A stretch of DNA of 21,157 bases from JBCCGG01 sp039029395 (GTDB taxonomy: Bacteria; Pseudomonadota; Alphaproteobacteria; Kiloniellales; JAKSDN01), in the NCBI GenBank assembly GCA_039029395.1, contig JBCCGG010000070.1, positions 1 to 21,157 of the forward strand, written 5' to 3'. Of the stretch, positions 1 through 6,882 are shown piece by piece (position 1 is the first letter of the stretch; every line of letters begins with the position of its first letter). The notes under the pieces were generated by a model. That model ran no database searches and was not told where the DNA came from. It saw nothing but the letters and a program-made list of their open reading frames with translations. Made by a program: the position numbers and the translations under genes.

Positions 1-449
1 CAGATCACCAGGATCAGCCAGAAGATCAGCTCCCGCCCATCGCCCGGCAGGCGGCGCAGCCAGATGAAGCCGAGGCAGGCGAGCGAGATGTAGAAGATCG
101 CAAGCCCATACCACGGTGCCGGCCCTTCCGCGCCGCGCCAGGCCACCACCAGCGTCACCACGAGCCCGGCCAGGAGGATCCACGGCACCAGGTCGTAGTG
201 GCCAAGCGCACCGGCGATCACGGGAAGCGCCGTGGCGGCCACGGTCAGCCGCCCGGCGGGCCCGACGCGGCCCTGGCCGCACAACCCGGCCCATTCCCAG
301 CTGGCGCCGACCGCGATCGCAAGCACCAGTAGCTCAACGAAGGGGAAACCGATGTAGAGCACGGCCAGAACGGCCGGCGCCAGAATGGCCGCCGAAATCA
401 ACCTGAGCCGGAGGTTGCTGGCTTTCTTATCCGGAACTGGCTGTGGCAC
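1..449 (-). CDS. cdsA: Phosphatidate cytidylyltransferase (CDP-diglyceride synthase), N-terminal part
   Basis: This would be the membrane enzyme that makes CDP-diacylglycerol from phosphatidate and CTP for phospholipid synthesis. Only the first 149 codons are present; the gene runs off the left edge, so the C-terminal CdsA signature cannot be checked. The reading begins MPQPVPDKKASNLRLRLISA and then shows several hydrophobic segments (AAILAPAVLAVLYIGFPFVELLVLAIAVG, in two stretches, then further ones), interrupted by short basic loops, which fits a polytopic CdsA. I chose the GTG at 447-449, which overlaps the 3' end of uppS by 23 bp; the ribosome site is weak (AGGCG). Position directly after uppS is the usual alphaproteobacterial order frr-uppS-cdsA. 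The assignment rests on context plus hydrophobicity rather than on a catalytic motif. Confidence 0.8.
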   Translation of the reverse strand, partial: MPQPVPDKKASNLRLRLISAAILAPAVLAVLYIGFPFVELLVLAIAVGASWEWAGLCGQGRVGPAGRLTVAATALPVIAGALGHYDLVPWILLAGLVVTLVVAWRGAEGPAPWYGLAIFYISLACLGFIWLRRLPGDGRELIFWLILVI

Positions 450-1167
450 CGTAGCGCCTGTCGCGCTGCTGGAATTCGCGGATCGCCTCGGCCAGGTCTA
501 GCTCGGAGAAATCAGGCCAAAGCTGATCGATGAAGACCAGCTCGCTGTAGGCCGACTGCCACAGCAAAAAGTTGCTGATGCGCTGCTCGCCGCTGGTGCG
601 AATCACCAAATCGGGGTCCGGGAGCTCGGCGGTCGAAAGGCCGTTGGAGAACATCTGCTCGTCGATCGCTTCCGGGTCGACGCGCCCGGCCGCCGCCTCC
701 TCGGCCAGATGTCGAGCGGCGGCCAGAATGTCCTGACGGCCGCCGTAACTGAGCGCGATGGTGAGATTGAGCCGATCGTTGAAGCGCGTCTTGATCTCCG
801 CACCCTCGATCATCTCGACGATGTCGCCGGGCAGGCGCTGGCGTTCGCCGATCACCCGCAAGCGGATGCCATTCTTGGCCAGCTTCTCGATGTTGGATTG
901 AAGGTAGCGCCGCAGCAGGCTCATCAGGTCGTCGATCTCCGAGACCGGGCGCTTCCAGTTCTCCGAGGAAAAGCCGTAGAGCGTGAGGTAAGCCACGCCG
1001 GACTTGATGGCGCAGTCGACCGCGCGCTGGACCGCCTCGGCGCCCTGACGGTGGCCCGCGGTGCGGGGCAGGCTGCGCGCCTTGGCCCAACGGCCGTTGC
1101 CGTCCATGATGATGGCGATGTGGGTCGGTGGCGGCGGTGTCTCGGGAATCTTGACAAGCGGCTTCAT
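427..1167 (-). CDS. uppS: Isoprenyl transferase (undecaprenyl diphosphate synthase)
   Basis: This cis-prenyltransferase condenses isopentenyl diphosphate onto farnesyl diphosphate to give undecaprenyl diphosphate, the lipid carrier for peptidoglycan and other envelope polymers. The 246-residue length is typical. The signature HIAIIMDGNGRWAKAR starts at residue 16, with the catalytic Asp at residue 22. Further family motifs are GFSSENWKRP, ALSYGGRQDI and, near the C-terminus, PDLVIRTSGEQRISNFLLWQ followed by an aromatic-rich segment. The start lies 4 bp after the frr stop, with AGGT about eight bases upstream, so translation is probably coupled within the rpsB-cdsA cluster. The N-terminus has a short proline run (residues 11-14) before the core. 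Nothing is missing. Confidence 0.97.
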   Translation of the reverse strand: MKPLVKIPETPPPPTHIAIIMDGNGRWAKARSLPRTAGHRQGAEAVQRAVDCAIKSGVAYLTLYGFSSENWKRPVSEIDDLMSLLRRYLQSNIEKLAKNGIRLRVIGERQRLPGDIVEMIEGAEIKTRFNDRLNLTIALSYGGRQDILAAARHLAEEAAAGRVDPEAIDEQMFSNGLSTAELPDPDLVIRTSGEQRISNFLLWQSAYSELVFIDQLWPDFSELDLAEAIREFQQRDRRYGATASSG

Positions 1168-1171
1168 GGCA

Positions 1172-1729
1172 TCAGACCTGCATGATCTCCTCTTCCTTCT
1201 GGGCCAGGACCTCGTCGATGAGCTTGGTGTGCTCGTCGGTCATTTCCTGGAACTCGTCAGCCCAGAGGTGGTGCTCGTCTTGTGAAATCTCGCTGTCCTT
1301 TTCCATCTTCTTCAGGGTCTCCATGCCGTCGCGACGGACGTTGCGGACGGCGATCCGGGCCTGCTCGGCATACTTTCCGGCGATCTTGGTGAGCTCGACC
1401 CGGCGCTCCTCGGAGAGCGGCGGAATCGGCACCCGTATCAACTGCCCTTCGCCGGCCGGATTGAGACCCAGACCGGAGTCGCGGATCGACTTTTCGACCG
1501 CCGAAGCCAAGGAGCGGTCCCAGACCTGGACCGTGATCATGCGCGGCTCCGGAACGCTGATCGTGCCGACTTGATTGAGCGGCATCTCCGCGCCGTAGGC
1601 CTCTACGGTCAAGGGCTCCAACAGGCCGATCGAGGCGCGCCCGGTACGCAGGCCCGCGAACTCCCGGCGCAAGGCGTCGATCGCGCCGTCCATACGTCGT
1701 TTTAGGTCCTTGATGTCCGGATCTGCCAC
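1172..1729 (-). CDS. frr: Ribosome recycling factor
   Basis: RRF works with EF-G after termination to split the post-termination ribosome and free the mRNA. The 185-residue product is the standard length. It begins MADPDIKDLKRRMDGAIDAL and contains the family hallmark FAGLRTGRAS near residue 24, then VEAYGAEMPLNQVGTISVPE and the C-terminal three-helix segment RVELTKIAGKYAEQARIAVR followed by NVRRDG. The start codon is GTG (1727-1729), preceded by a GGGGA stretch at about nine bases; no nearby ATG fits better. Only 3 bp separate it from the pyrH stop and 4 bp from the uppS start, so the three genes are almost certainly co-transcribed. Confidence 0.97.
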   Translation of the reverse strand: MADPDIKDLKRRMDGAIDALRREFAGLRTGRASIGLLEPLTVEAYGAEMPLNQVGTISVPEPRMITVQVWDRSLASAVEKSIRDSGLGLNPAGEGQLIRVPIPPLSEERRVELTKIAGKYAEQARIAVRNVRRDGMETLKKMEKDSEISQDEHHLWADEFQEMTDEHTKLIDEVLAQKEEEIMQV

Positions 1730-1732
1730 GAT

Positions 1733-2488
1733 TCAATCCCCGTTTTTTGGATCCCCATCCTCAACAATGGTATATTGTCCTCCACCGCACAACACTTCAG
1801 CGAAGGCGCCCGGCTCGAAGATCGAGAACACTAGTATCGGAATTTGTTCTTTTCGCGCCAAGGATATGGCTTCCGGATCCATGACCCCAAGCTCCTCGGT
1901 CTGCACCTGACGATAGGTCAGGCGCTGGTAGCGCCGCGCCGCCGGGTTCTTGACCGGGTCGTCGTCATAGACGCCGTCGACCTTGGTGCCCTTGAGGAGC
2001 GCGTCGCAGCCCATCTCCGATGCCCTGAGAGCGGCGGTGGTATCGGTCGTGAAGTAGGGGTTGCCGGTGCCGGCAGCGAAGATCACGACCCGCCCCTTCT
2101 CCATGTGGCGCACCGCACGCCGGCGGATATAGGGTTCTGCGACCGAGGCCATGGGGATCGCGGTCTGCACCCGAGTCGGGATGTCGAGATCTTCCAGCGC
2201 GCTTTGCATGGCGAGCGAGTTGATCACGGTCGCCAGCATGCCCATGTGGTCGGCGGTTGTGCGCTCCATGCCGGCCGCCGCCCCGACCAGGCCACGAAAG
2301 ATGTTGCCCCCGCCGATCACGAGGCAGAGCTCAACCCCCATGCCATGCACTTGCGCGACGTCCCGGGCGATGCGCGATACGGTTTTTGGGTCGAGGCCGT
2401 AATCGCCATCGCCCATCAGCGCTTCGCCGGAGATCTTCAGGAGAGCTCGGCTGTACTTAGCGCTTAGCTTCGGTGCCACCTCGGCCAT
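1733..2488 (-). CDS. pyrH: UMP kinase
   Basis: PyrH phosphorylates UMP to UDP in pyrimidine nucleotide synthesis; it belongs to the amino-acid kinase fold and is normally hexameric and regulated by GTP and UTP. The protein has 251 residues, slightly longer than the E. coli enzyme because of a short N-terminal lead (MAEVAPKLSAKYSRALLKIS) before the ISGEAL phosphate-binding loop. Other family segments visible are VIGGGNIFRG, MGMLATVINSLAMQSALE, FAAGTGNPYFTTDTTAALRA and LLKGTKVDGVYDDDP. The ATG at 2486-2488 is preceded by GGGGAGACGA, a good ribosome site. It is separated from tsf by a 98-bp gap holding two hairpins, and is followed almost directly by frr. Confidence 0.97.
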   Translation of the reverse strand: MAEVAPKLSAKYSRALLKISGEALMGDGDYGLDPKTVSRIARDVAQVHGMGVELCLVIGGGNIFRGLVGAAAGMERTTADHMGMLATVINSLAMQSALEDLDIPTRVQTAIPMASVAEPYIRRRAVRHMEKGRVVIFAAGTGNPYFTTDTTAALRASEMGCDALLKGTKVDGVYDDDPVKNPAARRYQRLTYRQVQTEELGVMDPEAISLARKEQIPILVFSIFEPGAFAEVLCGGGQYTIVEDGDPKNGD

Positions 2489-2514
2489 TCGTCTCCCCGA
2501 CTAGCGAACCGGCA

Positions 2515-2531
2515 TGCGTCGGAACGACGCA
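2515..2531 (-). terminator. Perfect 7-bp hairpin in the pyrH leader
   Basis: TGCGTCG and CGACGCA flank a three-base loop, about 27 bp upstream of the pyrH start. There is no T run after it on either strand, so it is not a classical intrinsic terminator; it could be a processing or stability element in the tsf-pyrH intergenic RNA. Confidence 0.4.
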
Positions 2532-2560
2532 ACCTGGCCCAGTGATTGCCTCGGGCGACC

Positions 2561-2575
2561 CCGACCGCCGGTCGG
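2561..2575 (-). terminator. Hairpin just after tsf
   Basis: CCGACC and GGTCGG form a perfect 6-bp stem with a three-base loop, 11 bp beyond the tsf stop codon. It lacks a T tract, so it may cause pausing, partial termination or mRNA 3'-end protection rather than full termination. This could help keep tsf and rpsB more abundant than the downstream pyrH cluster (inference). Confidence 0.4.
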
Positions 2576-2586
2576 CCGATGCGGCG

Positions 2587-3513
2587 TTACTTGAGCTGCG
2601 CGGCCACCTCCGCGGCAAAGTCGCTCTCCTCGCGCTCGATCCCCTCGCCCAGCTGATAGCGCACCATCTGCGCCACCTTGACCGGCGCGCCCAGGTCCTT
2701 GCCGGCCTGCTCGAGCACCTTGCGCACTTTCGACTCGCCGTCGATGACGAAGGTTTGATCCAGCAGGCAGACTTCCTCATAGAACTTCCGCAGCCGGCCC
2801 TCCACCATTTTTTGCACGATCTCTTCCGGTTTGCCGGAAGCCCGGGCCTGCTCGGCCAGAATATTGCGCTCGCGCTCGACTGCCGAAGGGTCGACATCGG
2901 CCGAATCGATCGCCTGGGGGCTGGCCGCCGCCACATGCATAGCGAGCTGTTTGCCCAGTGTGGCCAAGGCCGCTTGGTCGCCGGCCGACGATTCGAGGGC
3001 GACGAGAACGCCGATCTTGCCGAGGCCCGGCGCCGCCTGATTGTGCACATAGGCACCGACCGCGCCCTGGGAGACAGAGACGGCCGCCGTGCGCCGCAGG
3101 TTCATGTTCTCGCCGATCTTGGCAATCAGCTGGGTCAGCGCGTCGCCGACGCTCTGCCCCGAGTCGGGAACCTGGGCGGCGGAGAGGGTCTCGACGCTGC
3201 CGTCGGCGCCTAAGGCAAGGCCGGCCAGCTGACCGACGAAGGCCTGGAAGCTGTCGTTGCGGGCAACGAAGTCGGTCTCGGCATTGAGCTCGACCAGGGC
3301 GCCCCGGGTGCCGTCGACGGCAACGCCGATCAGGCCCTCGGCGGCGACCCGCCCGGCCTTCTTGGCGGCCGACGCGAGGCCCTTCTTGCGCAGCCAGTCC
3401 TGCGCCTCTTCCATATTGCCACCGGTTTCGGTGAGCGCCTTCTTGCAGTCCATCATGCCCGCGCCCGATGCGACGCGAAGCTCCTTGACCAGGGAGGCGG
3501 TGATCTCAGCCAT
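2587..3513 (-). CDS. tsf: Translation elongation factor Ts
   Basis: EF-Ts is the guanine-nucleotide exchange factor that regenerates EF-Tu-GTP. The 308-residue product begins MAEITASLVKELRVASGAGM and carries the N-terminal UBA-like segment (MMDCKKALTETGGNMEEAQD) and the core motif ETDFVARNDSF near residue 80. The dimerisation region follows and the end is FAAEVAAQLK. All expected regions are present at the usual length. It lies 63 bp after the rpsB stop, the near-universal rpsB-tsf arrangement. The start is ATG at 3511-3513; the ribosome site is not strong (GTGAG and GGA upstream). Confidence 0.97.
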   Translation of the reverse strand: MAEITASLVKELRVASGAGMMDCKKALTETGGNMEEAQDWLRKKGLASAAKKAGRVAAEGLIGVAVDGTRGALVELNAETDFVARNDSFQAFVGQLAGLALGADGSVETLSAAQVPDSGQSVGDALTQLIAKIGENMNLRRTAAVSVSQGAVGAYVHNQAAPGLGKIGVLVALESSAGDQAALATLGKQLAMHVAAASPQAIDSADVDPSAVERERNILAEQARASGKPEEIVQKMVEGRLRKFYEEVCLLDQTFVIDGESKVRKVLEQAGKDLGAPVKVAQMVRYQLGEGIEREESDFAAEVAAQLK

Positions 3514-3576
3514 GATCCATCTATCTCACAGAGTTTGAAGATAAGCGTTTGATGTCTTGACCTTTTGAGAGGTCTC

Positions 3577-4593
3577 TTAACTCTCTTTCGGGGTCTCTTC
3601 GGCGGCCTCGGCAGGGGCTTCGGCTGGCGTCTCGGCAGGGGCCTCCGTAGGGGCCTCCGCAGGAGCGGCCTCGACCGGCGCTGCCTCTGGAGCAGCTTCG
3701 GCGGGTGCCGCCTCTGGAGCAGCTTCGGCGGGTGCCGCCTCGGCGGTAGCTTCGGCGGGTGTCGCCTCGGCAGCAGCCTCGGCCGGGGCAGCCTCCGCCG
3801 GCGCTTCGCCGTTCGGCTTCGGCGCCTCTTCGGCTGCCTCGGCCTCAAGTACGGGCTCGGCCGGCGCATCCTCGGCCTCGCCGACGTCGCCGCCGCTGGC
3901 GATGACCTCCTGCTGGATGCCGTCGAGCACGGCCTCGGCCATCACGTCGCAATAGAGGCTGATCGCCCGGATCGCGTCGTCGTTGCCCGGGATCGGATAG
4001 GTCACGCCCGAGGGATCGGAGTTGGAATCGAGAACCCCGACAACGGGGATGTTCAGGTTCTTGGCCTCGGCAATAGCGATGTGCTCCTTGTTGGTGTCGA
4101 TCACCACCAGCACGTCGGGCAGGCCGCCCATCTCCTTGATGCCGCCGAGCGCCCGCTCGAGCTTTTCGTGCTCGCGGCTGAGGTTCAGCAGCTCCTTCTT
4201 GGTGAGGCCGATGTTCTCCTCGGCCAGCTGCTCCTCGACCACCCGCAAGCGCTTGATCGAATTGGAGATCGTTTTCCAGTTGGTGAGCATGCCGCCGAGC
4301 CAGCGGTGGTTCACGTAATACTGGCCGCAGCGCTTGGCCGAGTCCGCGATGCGCTCGCTGGCCTGGCGCTTGGTGCCGACGAAAAGCACCCGGCCGCCGC
4401 CAGCCACGGTGTCGCGCACATAGCCGGCCGCCTGATTGATCATTGGCACGGTCTGCTCGAGGTCGAGGATGTGCACGCCGTTGCGCTCGCCAAAGATGTA
4501 AGTCGACATCTTGGGGTTCCAGCGGCGGGTGGTGTGTCCGAAATGGACGCCGGCTTCCAGGAGCTGGCGCAGAGTCACGTTGGGCAAAGCCAT
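3577..4593 (-). CDS. rpsB: 30S ribosomal protein S2 with long Ala/Glu/Pro tail
   Basis: S2 is a protein of the small ribosomal subunit. The globular part is clear: MALPNVTLRQLLEAGVHFGH at the start, then TTRRWNPKM, GGRVLFVGTKRQA, YYVNHRWLGGMLTNWKT and PDVLVVIDTNKEHIAIAEA. I start at the ATG at 4591-4593 because GGAGAAG lies about nine bases upstream; a longer reading would begin nine codons earlier without support. The protein has 338 residues against about 241 in E. coli. The excess is a C-terminal tail of roughly 95 residues made of Ala, Glu and Pro, with a 9-residue period. Such acidic tails are known on S2 from alphaproteobacteria. First gene of the rpsB-cdsA cluster, with its own promoter. 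Confidence 0.97.
   Translation of the reverse strand: MALPNVTLRQLLEAGVHFGHTTRRWNPKMSTYIFGERNGVHILDLEQTVPMINQAAGYVRDTVAGGGRVLFVGTKRQASERIADSAKRCGQYYVNHRWLGGMLTNWKTISNSIKRLRVVEEQLAEENIGLTKKELLNLSREHEKLERALGGIKEMGGLPDVLVVIDTNKEHIAIAEAKNLNIPVVGVLDSNSDPSGVTYPIPGNDDAIRAISLYCDVMAEAVLDGIQQEVIASGGDVGEAEDAPAEPVLEAEAAEEAPKPNGEAPAEAAPAEAAAEATPAEATAEAAPAEAAPEAAPAEAAPEAAPVEAAPAEAPTEAPAETPAEAPAEAAEETPKES
3683..3790. repeat. 27-bp tandem repeat encoding the S2 tail
   Basis: Four head-to-tail 27-bp units at 3683-3709, 3710-3736, 3737-3763 and 3764-3790. The first two are identical; the other two diverge at several positions. Each unit encodes nine residues of the pattern APAEAAPEA. The in-frame period means copy number can change without a frameshift. 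Confidence 0.8.
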
Positions 4594-4632
4594 GGTCTGA
4601 TCTTCTCCGGTTAGGACCACCGCGGGCGAATA

Positions 4633-4649
4633 TCCGGCTTTCGGCCGGA
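4633..4649 (-). promoter_or_regulatory. Hairpin in the rpsB 5' leader
   Basis: TCCGGC and GCCGGA pair perfectly across a five-base loop (CGAAA on the transcript), about 40 nt before the rpsB start. The predicted leader is roughly 120 nt long. In E. coli S2 represses its own mRNA through the leader; whether this hairpin does the same here is inference. Confidence 0.4.
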
Positions 4650-4719
4650 CACCGGAGCGACGCTCGGGTCTGTCTCTCCCGATCGGCGCAGAGCCCGCGT
4701 GCGAGATGCAAGTGGCGGG

Positions 4720-4748
4720 GTGATAGCCGCGCCGATCGGCCCTGGCAA
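4720..4748 (-). promoter_or_regulatory. Predicted rpsB promoter
   Basis: On the minus strand TTGCCA (4748-4743), a 17-bp spacer, then TATCAC (4725-4720). Read as CTTGCC-N17-CTATCA it is close to the alphaproteobacterial housekeeping consensus CTTGAC-N17-CTATAT. The start of transcription would be near 4713, giving a leader of about 120 nt before rpsB. No experimental support. Confidence 0.5.
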
Positions 4749-4749
4749 G

Positions 4750-4942
4750 GGAAAATCTTGACCGGCGACCGGATGAACCCGATCGCCCCGGGGTTCAATT
4801 TAGCCCCTCAGACGCCGGGCGGGGACATCCGTCCCCTTGGCTTCGCTCGCAAAGGCTCGCGGGGCCTCAATGGCCCAGGGCGCACCGCACGGAGGTTCGC
4901 CAAGCCTCGTTTGTTCACTGCGAGTCCGTGGAAAATCTTGAC
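4750..4942. repeat. 13-bp direct repeat enclosing a hairpin-rich segment
   Basis: GGAAAATCTTGAC occurs at 4750-4762 and again at 4930-4942, exactly 180 bp apart. Between them are GGGGAC/GTCCCC (4821-4836) and GGGCC/GGCCC (4862-4876), both perfect inverted repeats with short loops. The right copy supplies the leuA -35 element. The layout resembles a small inserted intergenic repeat with a duplicated flank, but only a genome search could show other copies. Confidence 0.45.
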
Positions 4943-4966
4943 TCCTCTGGGAGCCCACCCTAGGTT
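4937..4966 (+). promoter_or_regulatory. Predicted leuA leader promoter
   Basis: CTTGAC at 4937-4942 is a perfect alphaproteobacterial -35; after 17 bp comes CTAGGT (4960-4965), four of six matches to CTATAT. The same site read in E. coli terms is TTGACT-N17-TAGGTT. Transcription should begin near 4973, one base from the leader-peptide ATG at 4974, which predicts a leaderless or nearly leaderless mRNA. Confidence 0.6.
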
Positions 4967-4973
4967 TTCCGCC

Positions 4974-5027
4974 ATGTGTGATGAAACGATCCTTCTTCTC
5001 GGCCGACTTATCAGCGCCGCCGCCTGA
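4974..5027 (+). CDS. leuA leader peptide (attenuation sensor)
   Basis: A 17-residue open frame, MCDETILLLGRLISAAA, ends in TGA at 5025-5027. It holds four Leu codons (CTT CTT CTC at 4992-5000 and CTT at 5007-5009) flanked by two Ile ATC codons, and lies 174 bp before leuA. It is followed at once by alternative hairpins that include its stop codon. This is the standard layout of an amino-acid attenuator, in which ribosome stalling at Leu codons controls downstream transcription. No ribosome site precedes the ATG, in line with the predicted leaderless start. Leader peptides before leuA are known in proteobacteria, and leaderless ones are known for trpL in rhizobia. The peptide itself probably has no enzymatic role. 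Confidence 0.75.
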   Translation: MCDETILLLGRLISAAA

Positions 5028-5062
5028 CCAAGCGGCGGTTTCGCGACCGCTTTTCTCGTTTC
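5016..5062 (+). terminator. leuA attenuator: competing antiterminator and terminator
   Basis: Antiterminator: CCGCCGC (5017-5023) pairs with GCGGCGG (5032-5038), with the leader stop codon in the loop. Terminator: GCGGT (5035-5039) pairs with ACCGC (5046-5050), followed by TTTTCTCGTTT. Both use 5035-5038, so they exclude each other. A ribosome stalled on the Leu codons leaves 5016-5039 free to form the antiterminator; one that reaches the stop codon covers it and lets the terminator form. The terminator stem is only five base pairs plus a wobble, so read-through may be appreciable. Confidence 0.65.
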
Positions 5063-5132
5063 ATCGACACAAGAAAGCCCTAGCCCCATGTTCAGCCACC
5101 GCGTGTTCTTTGCGAAGCCACGACTTATGGGC

Positions 5133-5152
5133 GGCTGTCCCGCCGGACAGCC
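5133..5152 (+). other. Strong hairpin upstream of leuA
   Basis: GGCTGTCC and GGACAGCC form a perfect 8-bp stem with loop CGCC, about 50 bp before the leuA start. No T tract follows. It may insulate the leuA ribosome site from the attenuator or act in mRNA stability; its role is unknown. Confidence 0.4.
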
Positions 5153-5200
5153 CTTCCGCGCCGACCCTCACGCCCATTCTTGAGATTTAGGAGACGAGCC

Positions 5201-6877
5201 GTGGCCAAGATGCCGATTCACAAATACCAAGCCTTCCCGCCGATCGATCTGCCGGACCGACGCTGGCCCGCAAAGCGCATCGAAAGGGCGCCGACCTGGT
5301 GCTCGGTCGACCTGCGCGACGGCAATCAGGCGCTGATCGATCCGATGGATTCGGCCCGCAAGCGCCGGCTTTTCGAGCTTCTGGCGCGCATGGGCTACAA
5401 GGAGATCGAAGTCGGTTTCCCGGCCGCCTCCCAAACCGACTTCGACTTCGTGCGCGAGCTGATCGAAGAGGACCTGGTGCCCGACGACGTGACCATCCAG
5501 GTCTTGACCCAGGCCCGGCCGCACCTGATCGAGCGCACCTACGAAAGCGTCCGGGGCGCCAAGCGGGCGATCATGCACCTCTACAACTCGACCTCGACCC
5601 TGCAGCGCCGGGTGGTGTTCAACAGCGACCGGGCCGGCATCGTGAAGATCGCGGTCGACGCGGCCGAGGTCTGTCGCGACCTGACCCCGAGCCTGGCGGG
5701 CACCGAGCTGATCTACCAGTACTCGCCCGAGAGCTTCACCGGCACCGAGCTGGATTTCGCCAAGGAGGTTTGCGAGGCGGTCTGCGAGGTTTGGCAGCCG
5801 ACGCCGGAGCACAAGACCATTCTGAACCTGCCGGCCACCGTCGAGATGGCGACCCCCAACGTCTTCGCCGATCAGATCGAGTGGTTCGACCGCAACGTCG
5901 TCAATCGGGACTCCATCGTGCTCAGCGTGCACCCCCACAACGACCGGGGCACCGGGGTCGCGGCCGCCGAGCTGGCGGTCATGGCCGGCGCCGACCGCAT
6001 CGAGGGCACCCTGTTCGGCAACGGCGAGCGGACCGGCAACGTGGATCTGGTGGCGCTCGGCCTCAACCTGTTCAGCCAAGGCATCGACCCCGAGATCGAC
6101 TTCTCGGACATCGACGAGGTGCGTTCGACCGCCGAGTACTGCACCCAGCTGCCGGTCCACCCGCGCCACCCCTATGCCGGCGACCTGGTGCACACGGCCT
6201 TCTCCGGCTCCCATCAGGACGCCATCAAGAAGGGCATGGCGGCGATGGGCAAGTCCAACAGCGAGATGTGGGAGGTACCTTACCTGCCGATCGACCCGAA
6301 GGACATTGGGCGCAACTACGAGGCCATCATCCGGGTCAACAGTCAGTCCGGCAAGGGCGGCGTCGCCTATCTGCTGGAGGCCGAGTATGGCCTGGAGCTG
6401 CCCCGGCGCCTGCAGATCGAGTTTAGCCAGGTGATCCAGCAGATCGCCGACGACAGCGGCAAGGAGTTGACCCCGGCCCACATCTGGGAAGCCTTCGAGG
6501 GCACCTACCTGGAGGGCGCCGGGCCCTATGCCTTCATCGAGCACCGCACCCGGCCGGATACCCACGCTTCGGAGGTCCGCCTGATCGACGCCACGGTGCG
6601 CAGGGGCGATGCCGAGGAAACCATCCAAGGCAAGGGCAACGGCCCGATCGACGCCTTCATCAACGCGCTTGCCGCCCGCTACGGCACCGAGGTGAGCCTC
6701 CTGGATTACCACGAACACGCCCTGACCGGCGGCGCCGATGCGCGCGCCGCGGCCTACGTGGAGCTGGTCAACGGCGCCGGCGAGAAGCGCTGGGGCGTGG
6801 GCCTGCACGCGAACATCGTGACAGCGTCCTTGCGGGCGGTGATGAGCGCGGTCAATCGGCTGGGAGCTGGAGCTTAG
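5201..6877 (+). CDS. leuA: 2-isopropylmalate synthase, long (type 2) form
   Basis: LeuA condenses acetyl-CoA with 2-ketoisovalerate, the first committed step of leucine synthesis, and is normally inhibited by leucine. The protein has 558 residues, the length of the longer LeuA class also seen in actinobacteria and yeasts. The TIM-barrel catalytic part shows TWCSVDLRDGNQALIDP (from residue 32), the metal-binding HPHND at residues 244-248 and GTLFGNGERTGNVDL just after. The last 130 or so residues form the allosteric domain, with GKGNGPIDAFINALAARYGT. I chose the GTG at 5201 because AGGAG lies seven bases upstream; an in-frame TTG at 5180 precedes that site and is rejected. The upstream Leu-rich leader and attenuator fit this function exactly. 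Confidence 0.96.
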   Translation: MAKMPIHKYQAFPPIDLPDRRWPAKRIERAPTWCSVDLRDGNQALIDPMDSARKRRLFELLARMGYKEIEVGFPAASQTDFDFVRELIEEDLVPDDVTIQVLTQARPHLIERTYESVRGAKRAIMHLYNSTSTLQRRVVFNSDRAGIVKIAVDAAEVCRDLTPSLAGTELIYQYSPESFTGTELDFAKEVCEAVCEVWQPTPEHKTILNLPATVEMATPNVFADQIEWFDRNVVNRDSIVLSVHPHNDRGTGVAAAELAVMAGADRIEGTLFGNGERTGNVDLVALGLNLFSQGIDPEIDFSDIDEVRSTAEYCTQLPVHPRHPYAGDLVHTAFSGSHQDAIKKGMAAMGKSNSEMWEVPYLPIDPKDIGRNYEAIIRVNSQSGKGGVAYLLEAEYGLELPRRLQIEFSQVIQQIADDSGKELTPAHIWEAFEGTYLEGAGPYAFIEHRTRPDTHASEVRLIDATVRRGDAEETIQGKGNGPIDAFINALAARYGTEVSLLDYHEHALTGGADARAAAYVELVNGAGEKRWGVGLHANIVTASLRAVMSAVNRLGAGA

Positions 6878-6882
6878 AGCGC

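Larger units (their letters stand above)
4594..5200. other. Divergent rpsB-leuA intergenic region
   Basis: This 607-bp stretch holds no convincing long gene. From left to right it contains the rpsB leader and promoter (4594-4748), a hairpin-rich segment bounded by a 13-bp direct repeat (4750-4942), the leuA promoter, a leader peptide with attenuator (4937-5062), a strong hairpin at 5133-5152 and the leuA ribosome site AGGAG at 5189-5193. Several GC-driven open frames cross it, including a 93-codon minus frame, but none has a ribosome site or recognisable product. Confidence 0.7.

Noticed and set aside
4780..4807. tRNA-like GGGTTCAATT followed by a CCCC run
   Set aside because: It resembles a T-arm but no acceptor, D or anticodon arms can be built around it.
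4808..5089. 93-codon minus-strand frame in the rpsB-leuA gap
   Set aside because: No ribosome site, Arg/Pro-rich GC-biased composition, and it overlaps the leuA promoter and attenuator. More likely an artefact of an intergenic repeat.
5088..5183. 31-residue plus frame ending just before leuA
   Set aside because: No ribosome site and no runs of control codons. It spans the 5133-5152 hairpin and looks like chance.
4978..5190. 70-codon plus frame overlapping the leu leader peptide
   Set aside because: Wrong frame relative to the Leu-codon run, no ribosome site, and it crosses the terminator; the 17-residue peptide explains the region better.
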